Assembly: GCA_026936325.1 (NCBI GenBank)
Contig: JAPTHN010000001.1
Location: 130,301,138-130,365,137, forward strand
Reading direction: 5' to 3'
From: Platynereis dumerilii
Taxonomy: Eukaryota; Annelida; Polychaeta; Phyllodocida; Nereididae
DNA: 64,000 bases
Position numbers and translations under genes: made by a program. Shown piece by piece: positions 41,706-54,656 of the stretch; positions within the stretch are counted from its first letter, which is position 1; the number at the start of each line of letters is the position of its first letter. The notes beneath the pieces are model-generated. The model saw nothing but the letters and a program-made list of their open reading frames with translations, did not search any database and was not told where the DNA came from.

Positions 41706-44700
41706 CCCAAAACAGGGGTTCTACTGACGTCTAGCGTGTCTCCAGTCATCACTTTCGTGATCGTCTAAGACGTCTGTCTCTACACCCAGAGAATCTACCC
41801 TAGACGAATCTTTCAATGGCCTCATATTATCATAGATTTACGTCACGAGCGTCTAGGCCAATCAGCGCCCAGTATTCTTCCCCAGTTCAAAAGTTTACCG
41901 GCAATTTATGAAGCGACTATTAACTTCTCAGGAACATACGACCCACCATTTTAAAGATCTCGGAGAGAGCTATCTATTGCAGTTGGAATCATAACTGAAC
42001 GACTGAGATAAATGCGTGAATAGACCTTTATCATCCTCATTTGCATAACACGCTTGCATTCATGTTCATTGGTCACCCTGGGGGGTGTGTCTGACTTATT
42101 CACTGAAGGCTTTGCTGAAGTGTGTCTCTATAGACAGTCCAGAAATCATTAATTTCTGTATTATCACAGATGGGATCAAATGATCATTTGAAGTCCATGT
42201 CAGAGCAATTACAGACGTCTGTAAGACTCAAAGTTGTTTGGGGTAACAGACAGTCTGTGTTATGCCATAATAGAACCTTTACAGAAGTCTTAAAATAATG
42301 AAAACCCATGACATGCAGAGAAATCACTGAAAATCATTATGCAGACTCTTAGACCATAGAACTGTACTACTTCCATGCTTAGACCATAGAAAATTGTCAA
42401 CTAGGATCCAGATTGCACTGATTTATGGCCTATCTAAAAAATAATGAAGCCACACAGCTGGTTTTCACTGAGGGTCACAAATTTTGATAACAGCTGTATG
42501 AAACAACTTCATTTAAATACATTCTTATGCCAAAATCCGGAAAATTTCATGGCAATTCGTCAAAAGGTTATTGAGATAGAGATGAAAGTATATCGGAAAA
42601 CATGCATTTTTTCACTTATACCACTCGACACCTCTGTCAGCCAATCATGAGCCAGTATTTCACTGTAATAAAACCCATATTCTTTGTTGTCCAGTTATCC
42701 TCCCATGGGAGAATAATAAGTGAAGCTGTGAAAAACCACAGCAACAAACGACAAGTTTCAGTTTGGTCTTATGGTATAAGCCAGTTATTCACCGCAGGAT
42801 CAGCAATATGTGTTTATCACAGCTCGGGCTAACGCCCTCGCTGGATAAATCACATATTGCCTCTCCCTAGGTGAATAACCTATACTTATTTAGCGTGACA
42901 TTGACTTTTTCACTTGATGAATTCTTTCAATTTTGCAAAGTTTGACATGTTCCATTGCTTTTTCCTTTTACTTTTTGGAATCTCCACATTCCCAGGCTTC
43001 ATAAATCCATTGAAACAAGCACTTCCATCCACTTGTTTTGACATGATTGAGTTATTTGGGTTCAAAGGTTGACTTTGTAAAATTGAGTGAAATTTGAATG
43101 TTCCTAATCTGAAATGCTCTAGTTTCCCTTTAGAATATTTCAGTTGAATCTTTTTGCCATTGAGATCTAGTATTACATCTACTTAGTTGTTTTGGAGCTT
43201 TTTATTATTCTGGAAAATCTAGTTCATGGAAAAATTCCAATGAATAGCTGGAAAGGTGAATGTGTCGCACGCGTAAAGCCGAGAGTACTTTCAAATGGTA
43301 CAGAGCTATGAAAGCTCTGTTTTTAATCTGGATTGGCTCAAAATATAGTACATCTATGAAGTTTTATTAATCTATGAACTAACCCAAGTTTTTGACTGGT
43401 TTCTGGTGATTAAATTCGAAAGTTATGTTCGTCGCACGCGTAACGCTCTGAAAAATTTTGATCGTATTCAATTTTTTTTTTGACAAACAGTGAAGCGATC
43501 ATTCTCATATTATTTGGAGTGAAAATTAACAATGGATTTCAGTAGTTGGAGTACGTTTCATTGCCGAATTACAAAAATTTTAACATTTATGGAGCATTCT
43601 TTAAAATTTGGGGCCAAATTGTCTAAAAAGGCAATAAACAACAACAAAATATTTTTTTATTTTGTAAATGGTTGTATCTTACCCCCAGTTATGATTGATA
43701 ATTAATATAAAATCGATTTGAGTCAAAACCAGAACATTTTCTGAAGATTCATATCACCACAGTACTTAAAATCAGCTTTTTATGTCAAAAAATGGGCAAA
43801 AAATCACACTTCTATCATCATTTCCTGAGCAGACATTCACTTTGGTGGCACTTATTTGGTATCAATTTGAAGCCCACATATAGACGAATAACATAGGGCA
43901 GTTAAAATCATTTTACACAAAAAAATATGCTTCTGGGGTTAAAATAAGTAAGTTTTGAAAAGAAATTTCCGAAAAATTTCGAAAAATTGGTGTTTCTCAA
44001 AATATATTTGGTGTATTTGAATGACAATCGTCAAGAAGACTTTTAAAAATGCGCCAGTTGTTGTCAAATGAAGAAAACGGATTTAAGTTCTTGACAAATT
44101 ACCATTCAGCCCAGTTATGTTTCACTGCCATGAAAAACAAACTTTTAAAAATTCTGTAATATTCAGCTGTTATCAATTATTTCCACTCATCAAGGCATCA
44201 TGGCCAATATAGTTTACAACGCGCTTAGGTCATTTCATACAAAAATACATTTTAAAATTTTGATGGTCATGCCACACTTTGGCTTCATTATTTTTGAGAT
44301 AGGCCTTATCTGTCGCATACAGACGGTCCGGATATGCAATGAAGATGTCTCAGTGGACCCTAAACAGGCAGTTTTACGGTATTTGCACTCAGCCGATTTT
44401 CATGTTTAGGCAATTATTACAAGAAAAGTATGATAGATATGTAGAAATTTCGGGTAGTGGCAGTCTTGTACTAGAATGAAATATGTATGTACCATATTTT
44501 ACCCTTCTACAATGATTAGTTTTGAAGCAGTGTGGAATTTAGGACAAATTATTGCACATCTTTTAATATGACTTTTTTGGCAATTTCATGGCTGAACTGA
44601 AAAAGGTTTCATGTGAATAAGTTACATACAAAATGACAATCAATATAATTGAAATTTTTTGCTATTAACTGAATGACTTTACAAGATAATAACTAAATAG

Positions 44701-45370
44701 CTTGTTAACGGAGCCAGCAGATTTTATTTTTGCAAAGGCGCCTGATTTTGGTCATTTTCAGAAGTTTTTCGCTCCAAAACATTATGTTTGACACAACCAA
44801 ACACCATGAGTTTCAATGGTGCAGCAACAAAACTTGACATGGTTAATAGGATACCTAGGGATTATTCACCATGGCAATTATGTGTTTTTGAGATAGTACC
44901 ATACTCAACAGAAACTTTCAGGGTTGTGTTAAGCCAGATTTCTTTAATTTCGAAATAAAAATCGCGAAAAAATAATTGCGGCACATTTAATCCAAATTTA
45001 AGTTTTGTATGGGTTTTTACCATCCTATGCAACAATGTGGCTTGATTTCAATGGATAAAAATTGGTGAAAATTGTTTCTGGATGGATATTTTGATAAACT
45101 GTTTTTTCAAGAATCAACCCTTGCCTACTTTAAGTAATGGTATTTTGGTAGTAAACCACCAAATCACTTCAGTCCTCTGTGATTATAGAATCAGTAATGG
45201 GTTAATTTTCTGATAGAATGATTGAAATTTTCGAATTTATTTTGGCGCCCCATGAGACGCTTCGAGTGGTTTAGATATTCAATAAAATGAGCTGCTACAG
45301 ACATCTCAGAGGACCATAAACAGGCCACCTATTGACCCTCTAGACGTCTGTAGAAACCGTCCAGTTTTGG
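41706..45370. mobile_element. Possible 3.7 kb inverted-repeat element
   Basis: Left CCAAAACAGG then TTCTACTGACGTCTAG; right CTAGACGTCTGTAGAAACC then CCAGTTTTGG. The two ends are inverted with several mismatches, and short ACGTCT words recur just inside. No target duplication or transposase was found, so membership of one element is inference. A direct repeat (GACC.TAAACAGGC) lies at 44356 and 45310. Confidence 0.4.
42773..42886. repeat. Hairpin-forming inverted repeat
   Basis: GGTATA and GTTATTCACC at the left pair with GGTGAATAAC and TATAC at the right. Inside, GCAATATGTG pairs with CACATATTGC around a GGGCTAACGCCC stem-loop. A short fold-back MITE or regulatory hairpin. Confidence 0.7.
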
Positions 45371-45520
45371 CTAATACTATATTCCCAGGACAATTGGAGT
45401 AGATATGAAAATAAAAATAAGTCCCTTGGAATGGGCTTATGTCGTACTGTCATCAGCACCCAAAAAAAATTCAAATATTTAAATGTTTTCTGCTGAAACC
45501 ATGGCAACAAAAATTGAAGG

Positions 45521-47009
45521 TTGGGGCACCTAAATCCGTCCACCCTGCTGGTAAATTCGTCCAGCAAGGTTGCTAAATCCGTCCACAGGGCTTAAACCAG
45601 CACTAACTTATCATATATTGTTGTTTTTTCAAATGTTGCAATTATTTAACTTTCAGAATAGGATGCTGATTACACTTATAGCAGAGGTATTAAATAAGAT
45701 AGGTTAAGTCGACTATCAAGAATTTCAATTGACTGTCTAAATTACAGTTGAAGAACTCTTTATGCTCAATCAAGTGGTCTAATTGCTCAATCTACACTGA
45801 AAGACAAAAGTTATACATATGTTGTGCATTCAAGAACCTCATCTGTGTGCTCAATATAAGGTTCTACCAAACACATGCTTTACTTAAAATAAACCATAAA
45901 GTCTAAAGATAATTGTCTTGGGGTTAATTCGAAGGTTGTGATTTCCTCTCATCTGTAGCATCCCCTACAACATCCAGAAACATGCCTTCATTACAATGGA
46001 GGGTATCTTGAGTTCTGGTTGTTTTTCTGGGTCCAACACCTCTTTGTTTGTTCCTTGTCTACCCTACCTCCCTGTAACAGGCAGCTTTCTTTGATACACT
46101 TGACGGATGAACATCTTACACACTACAACATTAAGCTGGGTTTTCACACCTGCACCATTCCAATAGTTTCATCCCCGTCATATTCTGTAATTGGGGACAC
46201 AATACATTCAGTTGTAAAAGAATTGTGTGCTTGTATGTTTAAGGATTCATTTAAGCTCACATGATACTGCATACCTGCAAATGGTATTGGTCAACAGCAA
46301 AAACTGTGTTTTCTGAAAACTCCCCTTTGTCAGCAATTTTTAAAAACAAAAATGTTTCCCGGTTCAGTGATTTATTGTTTGTGACCCTGTTTTCGGGTGT
46401 CTTACACCATGGAACCATCATATTGACCATAACTCTTGAACATCTTGCCCTCCCAACATATGCATAACTTTTGTCTTTCAGTGTAGTTTATTTAATCAGT
46501 GTTATGCCATTTATAGACATTAAAAGTCATAAAAGTACTTTTTAAACCCCATTTGGAGTGGGTGGACGGATTTACAATCACCTATTCAAGCCAGTTTTCA
46601 ATTAATGATGGCAATTCCGTCCACTTTTATTTCCATTGTATCTCCTTTCCAGGTGTTGCAAATAAGTTGATTTAACAAATCCTACAAAATTTATAAAATT
46701 CTTAATTTCAATCAACTATTTCTTACTTTCAATTCTTTTTATGCCGATGGCAATAGGCCAACTAGATAAGTGCCATCCACTACACAAAATTGCTGTGATG
46801 ACGTCACATGTTTTCATTGTATTTTGTCCTCTTGTTTTAAATTGACATGAAAACATCATTTGAAATGCTGTTAACACAAAACACGACACAATTAGTTGAA
46901 ACACGACTTTCTCTTTCTTTTAAATGTCACATAACTGTAATAAAGGTGATTGTATGCCTACATTAAAGGGTAGACGGATTTACCCTCCTGGACGGATTTA
47001 CCATCCCTT
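45521..47009. mobile_element. 1.5 kb element with CCGTCCA subterminal repeats
   Basis: AAATCCGTCCA occurs three times at the left (45531-45590, one as AAATTCGTCC) and inverted at the right (GACGGATTTA near 46563, 46973, 46989). One opposite-facing copy lies at 46616. Repeated short sites in inverted orientation at both ends suggest transposase-binding arrays. It contains a complete TA-flanked insertion (45795-46483). Exact ends are uncertain. Confidence 0.55.
45795..46483. mobile_element. 689-bp TA-flanked MITE
   Basis: CACTGAAAGACAAAAGTTAT at the left and its inverse at the right (ATAACTTTTGTCTTTCAGTG), with TA outside both ends. TA duplications fit Tc1/mariner; CACTG ends would also fit CACTA-type elements. 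No transposase recognised. Confidence 0.8.
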
Positions 47010-47349
47010 TTATGACTTCTGCACGGGAGTATGAAAGAACAGTGAGGCCTAGCTGTGAAAAGTTTTATGAACAAAGAGATGACAGTATAAATTTGAGACA
47101 AACTGAAACTGTGGAAAATCTTGCAAATGCTTGTGATAAGGTCTATTGCACAGCCAAGTCAGCCCAACTCTGAATCATGTGAATAATTATAAATTTCGGG
47201 GTGCTGATTGGCTGGTTCTTGAGACTTTATTTGGGACTTGTTAATTTGCCTTATATTTGCCAAGTCCAGAACGCATTTTGTGATGACAGCAACTGGTATT
47301 TGAGAAAGACAAAATGTCAAGATGGACAAATATATGTAGACAGACAGGC

Positions 47350-47715
47350 AGACTGTATAGATAGATATAGATAGATATAGATAGATATAGATAGATATAG
47401 ATAGATATAGATAGATAAAGATAGATATAGATAGATATAGATAGATATATAGATAGATATAGATAGATATAGATAGATATAGACAGATATAGACAGATAT
47501 AGATATATATATAGATAGATATAGATATATATAGATAGATATAGATAGATATAGATAGTATAGATAGATATAGATAGATATAGATAGATATAGATAGATA
47601 TAGATAGATATAGATAGATATAGATAGATATAGATAGATATAGATAGATATAGATAGATATAGATAGATATAGATAGGTAGGTAGATATAGGTAGGTAGA
47701 TATAGGTAGGTAGAT
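47350..47715. repeat. AGATAT hexamer microsatellite, about 360 bp
   Basis: (AGATAT)n with scattered (AGAC) and (GTAG) variants. The long minus-strand frames through it (Tyr-Leu-Ser-Ile repeats) are an artefact of the repeat. Confidence 0.95.
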
Positions 47716-47768
47716 ATAGACCTATAAAACCTACCTGTAGATATAGACCTATAAAACCTACCTGTAGG

Positions 47769-47860
<92 letters not shown>

Positions 47861-47862
47861 CA
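47715..47862. repeat. Duplicated 36-bp unit followed by (GATA)n
   Basis: TATAGACCTATAAAACCTACCTG occurs twice in tandem at about 47713-47765, then a pure (GATA)n run of about 95 bp to 47862. Confidence 0.9.
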
Positions 47863-48412
47863 TGGTGTATTTTACTTGAAAGGTACATGGGGGTGTTGCT
47901 TTATCATTATCTTATACATTTAGGCCCTAACTTTAAATTTTGCGGTCTGGTCTTGCAATTTGTGGTCCAAATCAGTCACTGCTTACTCTCTCAACCTTTG
48001 AGGAAATCGACCAATCACATTTCAGTGAATGGCTGAATGATTGTAAGTTGTAAATTGTTTTATTCTGTTTTTTTTTAGCAGCTACTGTCATTTGCACAAA
48101 TAAAAGCTTCATCCCAAGTGTAGCAAATTCACAGTTAGTGTTATATAAAGTCATGTTTCTTAATTCCTTGACAGTTGGTTACAGGCATATTATGTGGACA
48201 CCTAAAATTTGTTCAATTAACTGGAGGAGAGGGGGGGGGCACTCTATCCTACGTCACTCATCAGCTGAGTGAACATGCAGTAGGGACACAAAATATTGCT
48301 CAAATCCCAATTTCATATATTTTTCTTGATCTGTGGTTAAAACCAATTTTTTAGGGTGGGCACGACGCACTTGCAGTAGCCCATTCTTTCAAAGAGAAAA
48401 AAATGAACGAAC

Positions 48413-49475
48413 ATGTCATTTTGCGAGTGTTGTCCCTTAAAGCAAAACATACAAATTTCTTGGGATGGTTCATTCTCTGAGAAATTTGGAGCTCGTAATG
48501 GGATCAGTCCCGATCAGACAGGGTGGAGTTCTTTCGCCAGTCCTATTTACACTGTAGGCCCTATTATAATGTTCTGCTTCACCGGACATCAGTTTGCAGG
48601 AGCACCCAGATGTGCAGATGATTTGACGATCATGGCCCCTACCATTGCAGGTCTACAGCAAATGATCCACATCTGTGAGGATTATTCTGAGGAATATGGG
48701 ATCAAGTTTAACCCTTCCAAAACTGTCTGTGTTGCATTTGGCAAGAAGGACACACAATTGTTAAATCAAATAAAACTTGATGGCAAGGCTGTCAGTTTGA
48801 GTAACACAGTAAAACACCTAGGAAACCTCCTAATGAGTTCGCTTTCTGATGAAGAGGATCTTCGCATTAAGCACAATGAACTTTACAGAAGAACAAATGC
48901 TATTTGTGCTCATTTTAAAGTTGAGAGTAAAACACTGTACCGTCTATTTGACAGTAAGCGCTGCTCTTTTTATGGCAGCCAGACCTGGGACTTTAGCAGA
49001 CCATACATGAAAAACCTGGAAACTGCATGGAAGACATGTGTCAACATCGTGTGGAAACTCCCTCAAATGACTCCCACAAAAATTATTTTATGTCTCTGCA
49101 AGAAATCCCGTCTGATGGATTCAGGAACTTTATCAGAATTATTGGAAAAGGAGAGAATCTATTGCTGAAATGTGTTTATCAGAACAGCAGCATATATATA
49201 ATGGCCTATTGAAGAGGAATTATGACTATTTCGCTTCCCGGTGGAAAAGTGACAGTCTGTGAAATTAATTCCAGCCGAAGGAGTCCCACATAGTGGAAGA
49301 ACTAGCAGCAATCCGGGACGATGAACTGACGGTTAAAGAGTTTGCTAAAGTTGAAACCAATTTGACACTTAACATGCTTAATTCTCTGTGCTCCGGCACC
49401 TTTTAAACTAAATTTTTCATACATTCCCTTTTTTGTAATTGTACTAAAGTACGAATAAAATGCTTATAATAATAT
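48413..49475 (+). pseudogene. Decayed LINE reverse transcriptase fragment
   Basis: A frame of 251 codons (to 49168), with later frames to ~49400. CADDLTIMAPT near residue 68 is the catalytic motif of a LINE reverse transcriptase (expected YADD). It is followed by GLQQMIHICEDYSEEYGIKFNPSKT, the standard palm/thumb junction. The 5' side before the ADD motif is degraded (the PQG block is unrecognisable). The 3' end shows AATAAAATGC and a short TAATAAT tail near 49456-49476. The reverse transcriptase would copy the element RNA; this copy is dead. Clade not determined. Confidence 0.8.
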
Positions 49476-49574
49476 AGCAAAAAATGCACCCCCTCGCATG
49501 TAGATTTCATGACAAAGTATATAGAGGTCTCTTTTGGCCTCATGGCATGCAGGATACACCCTCCCTAACAAAGG

Positions 49575-49925
49575 TAGTTGAGGGAAGCAGAGGGTAAAGC
49601 TAAGTGCAGTTGAAGGGAGCTGAAGGCAGTTGAAGGGAGCCAAGGGGAGCCGCGTTTAGTAGAGGGGAGCTGAGTTTAGTTGAGAGGAGCTGAGTTTATT
49701 TGAGGGGAGCTGAGTTTTGTTGAGGGGAGCTGAGTTTAGTTGAGGCAAGCCAAGTTTAGTTGAGGGCAGCTGAGTTTAGTTGAGGGGTGCTGGGTTTAGT
49801 TGAGAGGACCCGAGTTAAGTTGAGGCAAGCCGAGTTTAGTTGAGGCAAGCCGAGTTTAGCTGAGGGGCCCGAGTTAAATTTGGGGAGCTGAGTTTAGTTA
49901 AAGGAAGGCATTGGTACTTCCAGGG
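49575..49925. repeat. 20-bp minisatellite, about 15 copies
   Basis: Unit GTTGAGGGGAGCTGAGTTTA with variants (AGGCAAGCC, AGGGCAGCT). G-rich strand is plus. Decays into looser G-rich repeats to about 49990. Confidence 0.9.
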
Positions 49926-49990
49926 AACCGAGGACAGCTGAGGGCATTTGTTGCTAGGTGGGAGCATGTGAGGCTAGTGGAAGGGGGGCG

Positions 49991-50680
49991 AGAGTAGGCG
50001 AGGTAAATGAGGGGTGGCAATGGGTAAAAGGGGTTAAGTTCAGGGTACTGAGTTTATTAGTGGGTGCATGGGGTATAACCTCCCATGATGAGGCTCTCTT
50101 TGCTACTCATATTTTACAAAAGATTATGATACTTCTGTGACTCACTCAGAGTTATAAGTAGCTGGTTTGCTATTGGCCTGTGTGAGGATTCTTTAATTAG
50201 CTCACCTTAGCGGTTTGCTCAATTCTCACAACCTGTTACAAAGAATCAAAGATGATCTTTCCTGTGAACTCTCCAAGCATTCGAGCACAGCCCCACAACT
50301 CAGCCCGCAGTACTGTTGACAGCCAATACAAGCATCTTTTTCCATATTCTCTGATATTGGTCAAGTTGTCCTGAAAACCTTATTTGCTCTGATGCCAAAG
50401 GGGGGCAACCCCCTGACCCCCCATGGAATATGCCTATTAGCATTGGGTGTCCAAGCAATTAATTCTGAGTGTTTTGCAACAAAAAGAAATGTTTTTGTGA
50501 AATTCACGTTTTTCTTGTTCATCAGCTTAATGGAGATTTGATACGGCAATTTTCTCTTGATTGTTAGTTTTCAAGATGGATCCAAATTAAAACCCAAGCC
50601 TCGTCTGGAAGCAAGGTAAATTTTAGAATAACGTGCAAGCACTTTAAGCAGCGCCTGTACAATTTCTCACTGATGGAGCG
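49991..50680. other. No feature recognised
   Basis: No repeat pair or splice-bounded frame seen. Confidence 0.45.
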
Positions 50681-50687
50681 GAAGTGC

Positions 50688-50720
50688 TATCTTTCTATCT
50701 ATCCATCTATCTGTCTATTA

Positions 50721-50796
<76 letters not shown>

Positions 50797-50797
50797 G

Positions 50798-50867
<70 letters not shown>

Positions 50868-50868
50868 A
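50688..50868. repeat. (ATCT)n microsatellite
   Basis: About 180 bp of ATCT repeats with rare GTCT variants, just downstream of the stop of the minus-strand gene at 50923. Confidence 0.95.
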
Positions 50869-50922
50869 ATTCTTTCTTTCCTTTTTTTGACTTTTTTGCT
50901 ATAAATTTATCATTGTAATCAA

Positions 50923-51629
50923 CTATTTAGAATTAATAGGTAAATTTTCTACAAAATTTTGAGTAAGATTCCATTTAGTAAAAATTTGTAAAACCTTATT
51001 ACTCCAATTACTCTCGTTAATTTGTTTATCAACTTCAATCACTTGCTTCGTTAGTCTGTTTTCATCCATATACACAAGTGTATTCCAAAAACATAGCCCT
51101 CCTGATGAAAAACTGATGCTGAGAATTATTAAGACGGTCAAAGAAAAGAGGTTTTCAGCTGCATCAAAGCGATAAAACCATAGAATCTCATATACCATGG
51201 CCACCAACAATAGTCTCGAGAGATGCTGTAATAGGATGGGAGACAGCAGATGTCTAAAATCCCATAATTCTCCTTTGTTCTGAACAAAAGCAGGGATCAT
51301 TTCTGTAAGTCACAAAAATAAGAGGAGAAAAACTGCATGAAAGTATAGACAGAGCAGTGTCCCAGAGTGAATTTAATGACAAGACTTTCCTAAACTTTTT
51401 TTTTGGATTAGTCTTGCATTACCAAATATGGAGATTGATGGTTGGTTTTCACTTTCAAAATCATTGGTCTTGTTTTGGTCCATCTTCCCGAATCAGGATA
51501 CCGGTCCAGCTCATTGTAGATGTGAAAGAGAAAATGGAAATTATATGTACCTGACTCTGGCAAGGACAGGTTAGAGCCAGGTTCCTGCTGCTGTTGACTA
51601 TATTGAAATCCATTGAGCAGCTGTATCAT
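50923..51629 (-). CDS. Two-exon gene for a small two-pass membrane-like protein
   Basis: Minus strand. Exon 1, 51629-51551, starts at ATG with an in-frame TGA 6 bases upstream and ends GAGTCAG|GTACAT. Exon 2, 51302-50923, follows acceptor TTTTGTGACTTACAG and ends in TAG. Exon 1 leaves one base and exon 2 supplies two, so the frame closes to 152 residues. The N-terminus is Gln-rich (YSQQQQEPG). Two hydrophobic segments follow, roughly residues 54-72 (LLLVAMVYEILWFYRF) and 79-103 (LFSLTVLIILSISF), then a charged C-terminus with DKQINESNWSNKVLQ. I do not recognise the family. Composition, membrane pattern and phase agreement argue for a real host gene. Upstream exons are possible but not needed. 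Confidence 0.55.
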
Positions 51630-52511
51630 GCTTCATAAAATTTTGCCTTATTATCAAGTGTCTTAGACGTTTGAAGCGCATTTCATGACTTGAACTTTTC
51701 AAGTACCAGCTATTGATGAAAGACATTGGGATTAAAGTATGACATGCAAGACAAATATATATCACTGCCAACTGTTACATCCCTATCCTTGCCATGTTAT
51801 TTTTTATGACCCATACGCAGCTAATGAGGTCATATCATATTCTTCCAATGCTATTAACCAAAATCACTTTCTGACATATCTAGATCTAATGGTCTGTGGG
51901 TGGGTATAACATGAGGCAAATATGGAGCGATAGGCGGCTTTTCATATCTTTCCCTTGTTAATTTTGGGTCATGCCCAGTGTTGTCAGTAACTCTTTGAGT
52001 GCTTGGTCGCCCACTGGGCAACTAAGTTCAGAAACTTGGTCGCCTGAACTAGCAAGTTGGTCGCCCATGGTTTTTATCAGTTGGTGTCAGTGACAGTTTC
52101 AGCACACTTAATAGGCCTATAGCTTGTGAAAGCACAGTCCTACTAATTCTAAATAACTACATGTCTTTTATGTCTGTAGTTATTTGTGAATCAGTCAACT
52201 TTATGTTTATTCCGGCTTGTTTTCCACGACACAACTCTCACAAGTCATCAAAAATTCTTCTGGTGATGACACAAGCACAGATAGTTCTAAGTTAGTCATA
52301 TATAAACAAGTTACACAAGCAGAAGTTATACATATATAGGCCTACAATGTAATGCAACTCTAAGAGAGATTGTTTGAGGAAGTTATGGAACCTTGATCAA
52401 TGATGATGCAACTTTGGCAAATGATTGGTTGAACAACATCAAATCAGATTTCTGAAGTTCATTGTATATAGTCAGGAGGATATCTGAAAAAAGTGGCTTA
52501 TTTCTTGTACT

Positions 52512-53975
52512 AGTCTTACTCATGAGAGCACCACTTGAATTTGGTACCGTTTGAAAGAGGACACTTTCAGGTTTCAGAAATGATGATTTTTACATTCTGA
52601 AAGTGGGAACAAATTTTTCTTTGAGGGGTCAAAGGTCAACGACCTCTTGATTTCCGAGTCGTTTCATAAAGCACGCCTTTTTAAAATGTTTTTGTCATAA
52701 CTTCTTACATTTTTAAAATATTAATCTCAAATTTGTCACTAATGAAGATGATTTTATGTAGTTTCTTCCAAAATTTAAAAAATGCACTTTGACCTAATTT
52801 TAGGGTCAAACAGGGTCAAGAAAAATGATGAATATTTAAAAATTCACCTAAAATTAGTATATGCACTTATATATTTTAGGGTTATAGCAACACTATTCAA
52901 TCTATCAAGATAATTTCTGATATACCAAAAAGGCACATAAGTTAGCTCAACATATATGGAGAAATTGTGGTTGCTATGGATACCTGCTAGCCAGAGGGAA
53001 GGGCAAAGCCAAAAAGTGCACCATCCGTTTTTGGGCAATACTTACTCTCATTTATTGCATATAATTCAAATCCTTTGTTTACTACGTTTAAAAATATGCC
53101 GCATTATGTGGAAATTCCACTCATAACAACAGGTAATATCAATATTAAATCAATATGTATCCATATTTCTGTTGTCATATAAACCTTTTAGCCCCAGGGA
53201 GGGGTCAAGTTGAAAACTCACCCTCAGTTTTTGGTGAAATCTACCGTCATTTATTAGACAATTTTCAAAATCTTTGTTCCTTCTGTCAATAGATATGCCA
53301 TTTATGAGGGTATGTTTTGCATAAAATTACAGGCCACACAGATATTCAGTAATTACCTGTTAAAATTCTGGTTGCTATGGTTACCTGTTACCCACAGAAG
53401 GGATAAAGGCAAAAACTGCACCATCCATTTTTGGGCAACATTTACTTACATTTATTGCACATTATTCACATCCTTTGTTTATTATGTTTAAAAATATGCC
53501 ACATTATGAGGAAATGCTACTCATAACCACAGGAGATACCAATATTAAATCAATATGTATCCGTATTTCTATTGTCATTAAACCTTTTACCCCCAATTCC
53601 GGGGAGAAATCAACCGTCATTAATTGCACATTTTCAGCAAATTTTGTTTCTTCTCTCAAAAGATATTCCACTTCATGCTCATTACTATACTATTGCAACC
53701 TGAAGAGATATATTGTAATTTTTTATTTAAATTCTGGTTGCTATGGATACCTGTTGCCCAAAGGAAGGGGCGGAGTTGAAACTACATTCTCAATCCTTAG
53801 AGCAAATTTACCATCATATTTTGCACTTTTCCGCAATCTTTCTTTCTTTTGTCAATAAATATGCCACAACATGAAGGAATAGGACTACCTTCCTCAGTTA
53901 CAGGTTAGGACTCCTAACCTGTTAAAATTTTGGTTGCTATGGATACATGTCACCAACAGGCAAGATTGGAATTTT
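52512..53975 (+). repeat. Left arm of the giant palindrome, ~190 bp tandem units
   Basis: The outer part (CTTACTCATGAGAGCACCACTTGAA, read as two words across 52512-52536) mirrors 58810-58836. From about 52960 inward the arm is a tandem array. GGTTGCTATGG followed by TACCTG recurs near 52969, 53370, 53735 and 53931, with intermediate half-units (ACCTTTTA.CCCC) near 53187 and 53585. Each unit also has TTTTTGG, a CATTTATTGCAC-like block, TTTGTTT and AATATGCCA. No coding; the near-identical frames at 52844-53038 and 58307-58501 merely mirror each other. Confidence 0.85.
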
Positions 53976-54249
53976 AAAGTTCAGAGAGCACCCTTAGTTG
54001 TTTGAACCGAATTGGCCTTTATCTGTTGTAGAATTTCAGGAAATAAGCAATGATTTTGGCCTGTATTTTATATACAATATGTGCAAAACAACTTTGTTTG
54101 TGTGTATATGCGTTTTGCAAGAGACAAATATTATGGTTGTATATAAATCAATTCAAAACACTACAAACTGGCGTGAACCACACATTGTGCTTAAAACTAA
54201 AATTGAAATTGAGTAACACAATAAAGAAGCATGATAATTAAAACACTTG

Positions 54250-54656
54250 GGGACCGATAAGAATTTATGTTGGGGGGGGGGGTGGGACTGTTGCCCGAGG
54301 GAGTACTAACTTCTCACACGTGTTTCAAGGGGGCATACTAATTTTTGACAAAATGTCCAAGAGGGGGTTTGAAATTTTGACATAACAAAATTGTTATAAA
54401 ACACGCATAAACTCAGTTTGACCGTACATTTTTATGCGGAAAAGACCGCGAATCTGTACGCTTGACTGTACAAGGGGCACATGTATAAAAATATATGTAT
54501 GTATTGCTTTGAATGTCGAGGGGGGGGGGTACTAAAAACATGCATGAAACCTAAGGGTGGGGTACTAAAAGTCCGCATGAAACTCAAGGGCCGCTATCAA
54601 TTTTTGACGGGAAGTTCTGGCAGAACTCCCATCCCCCAGTCATTAATTCTGGTCCC
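54250..54656. mobile_element. ~407-bp MITE with GGGACC ends
   Basis: Left GGGACCGATAAGAATT then a G-run; right GACTG / AATTCTGGTCCC. Internal G-runs with GTACTAA words repeat three times. It lies in the middle section of the palindromic hAT element, so it inserted after that element formed. Confidence 0.65.

Noticed and set aside
47159-47888. Two long minus-strand frames of about 215-234 codons rich in Tyr, Leu, Ser and Ile
   Set aside because: They are read-through of AGATAT and GATA microsatellites; no start context, no non-repetitive domain.
50673-50918. Frames of 68-81 codons across 50.7-50.9 kb
   Set aside because: Translation of the (ATCT)n microsatellite only.
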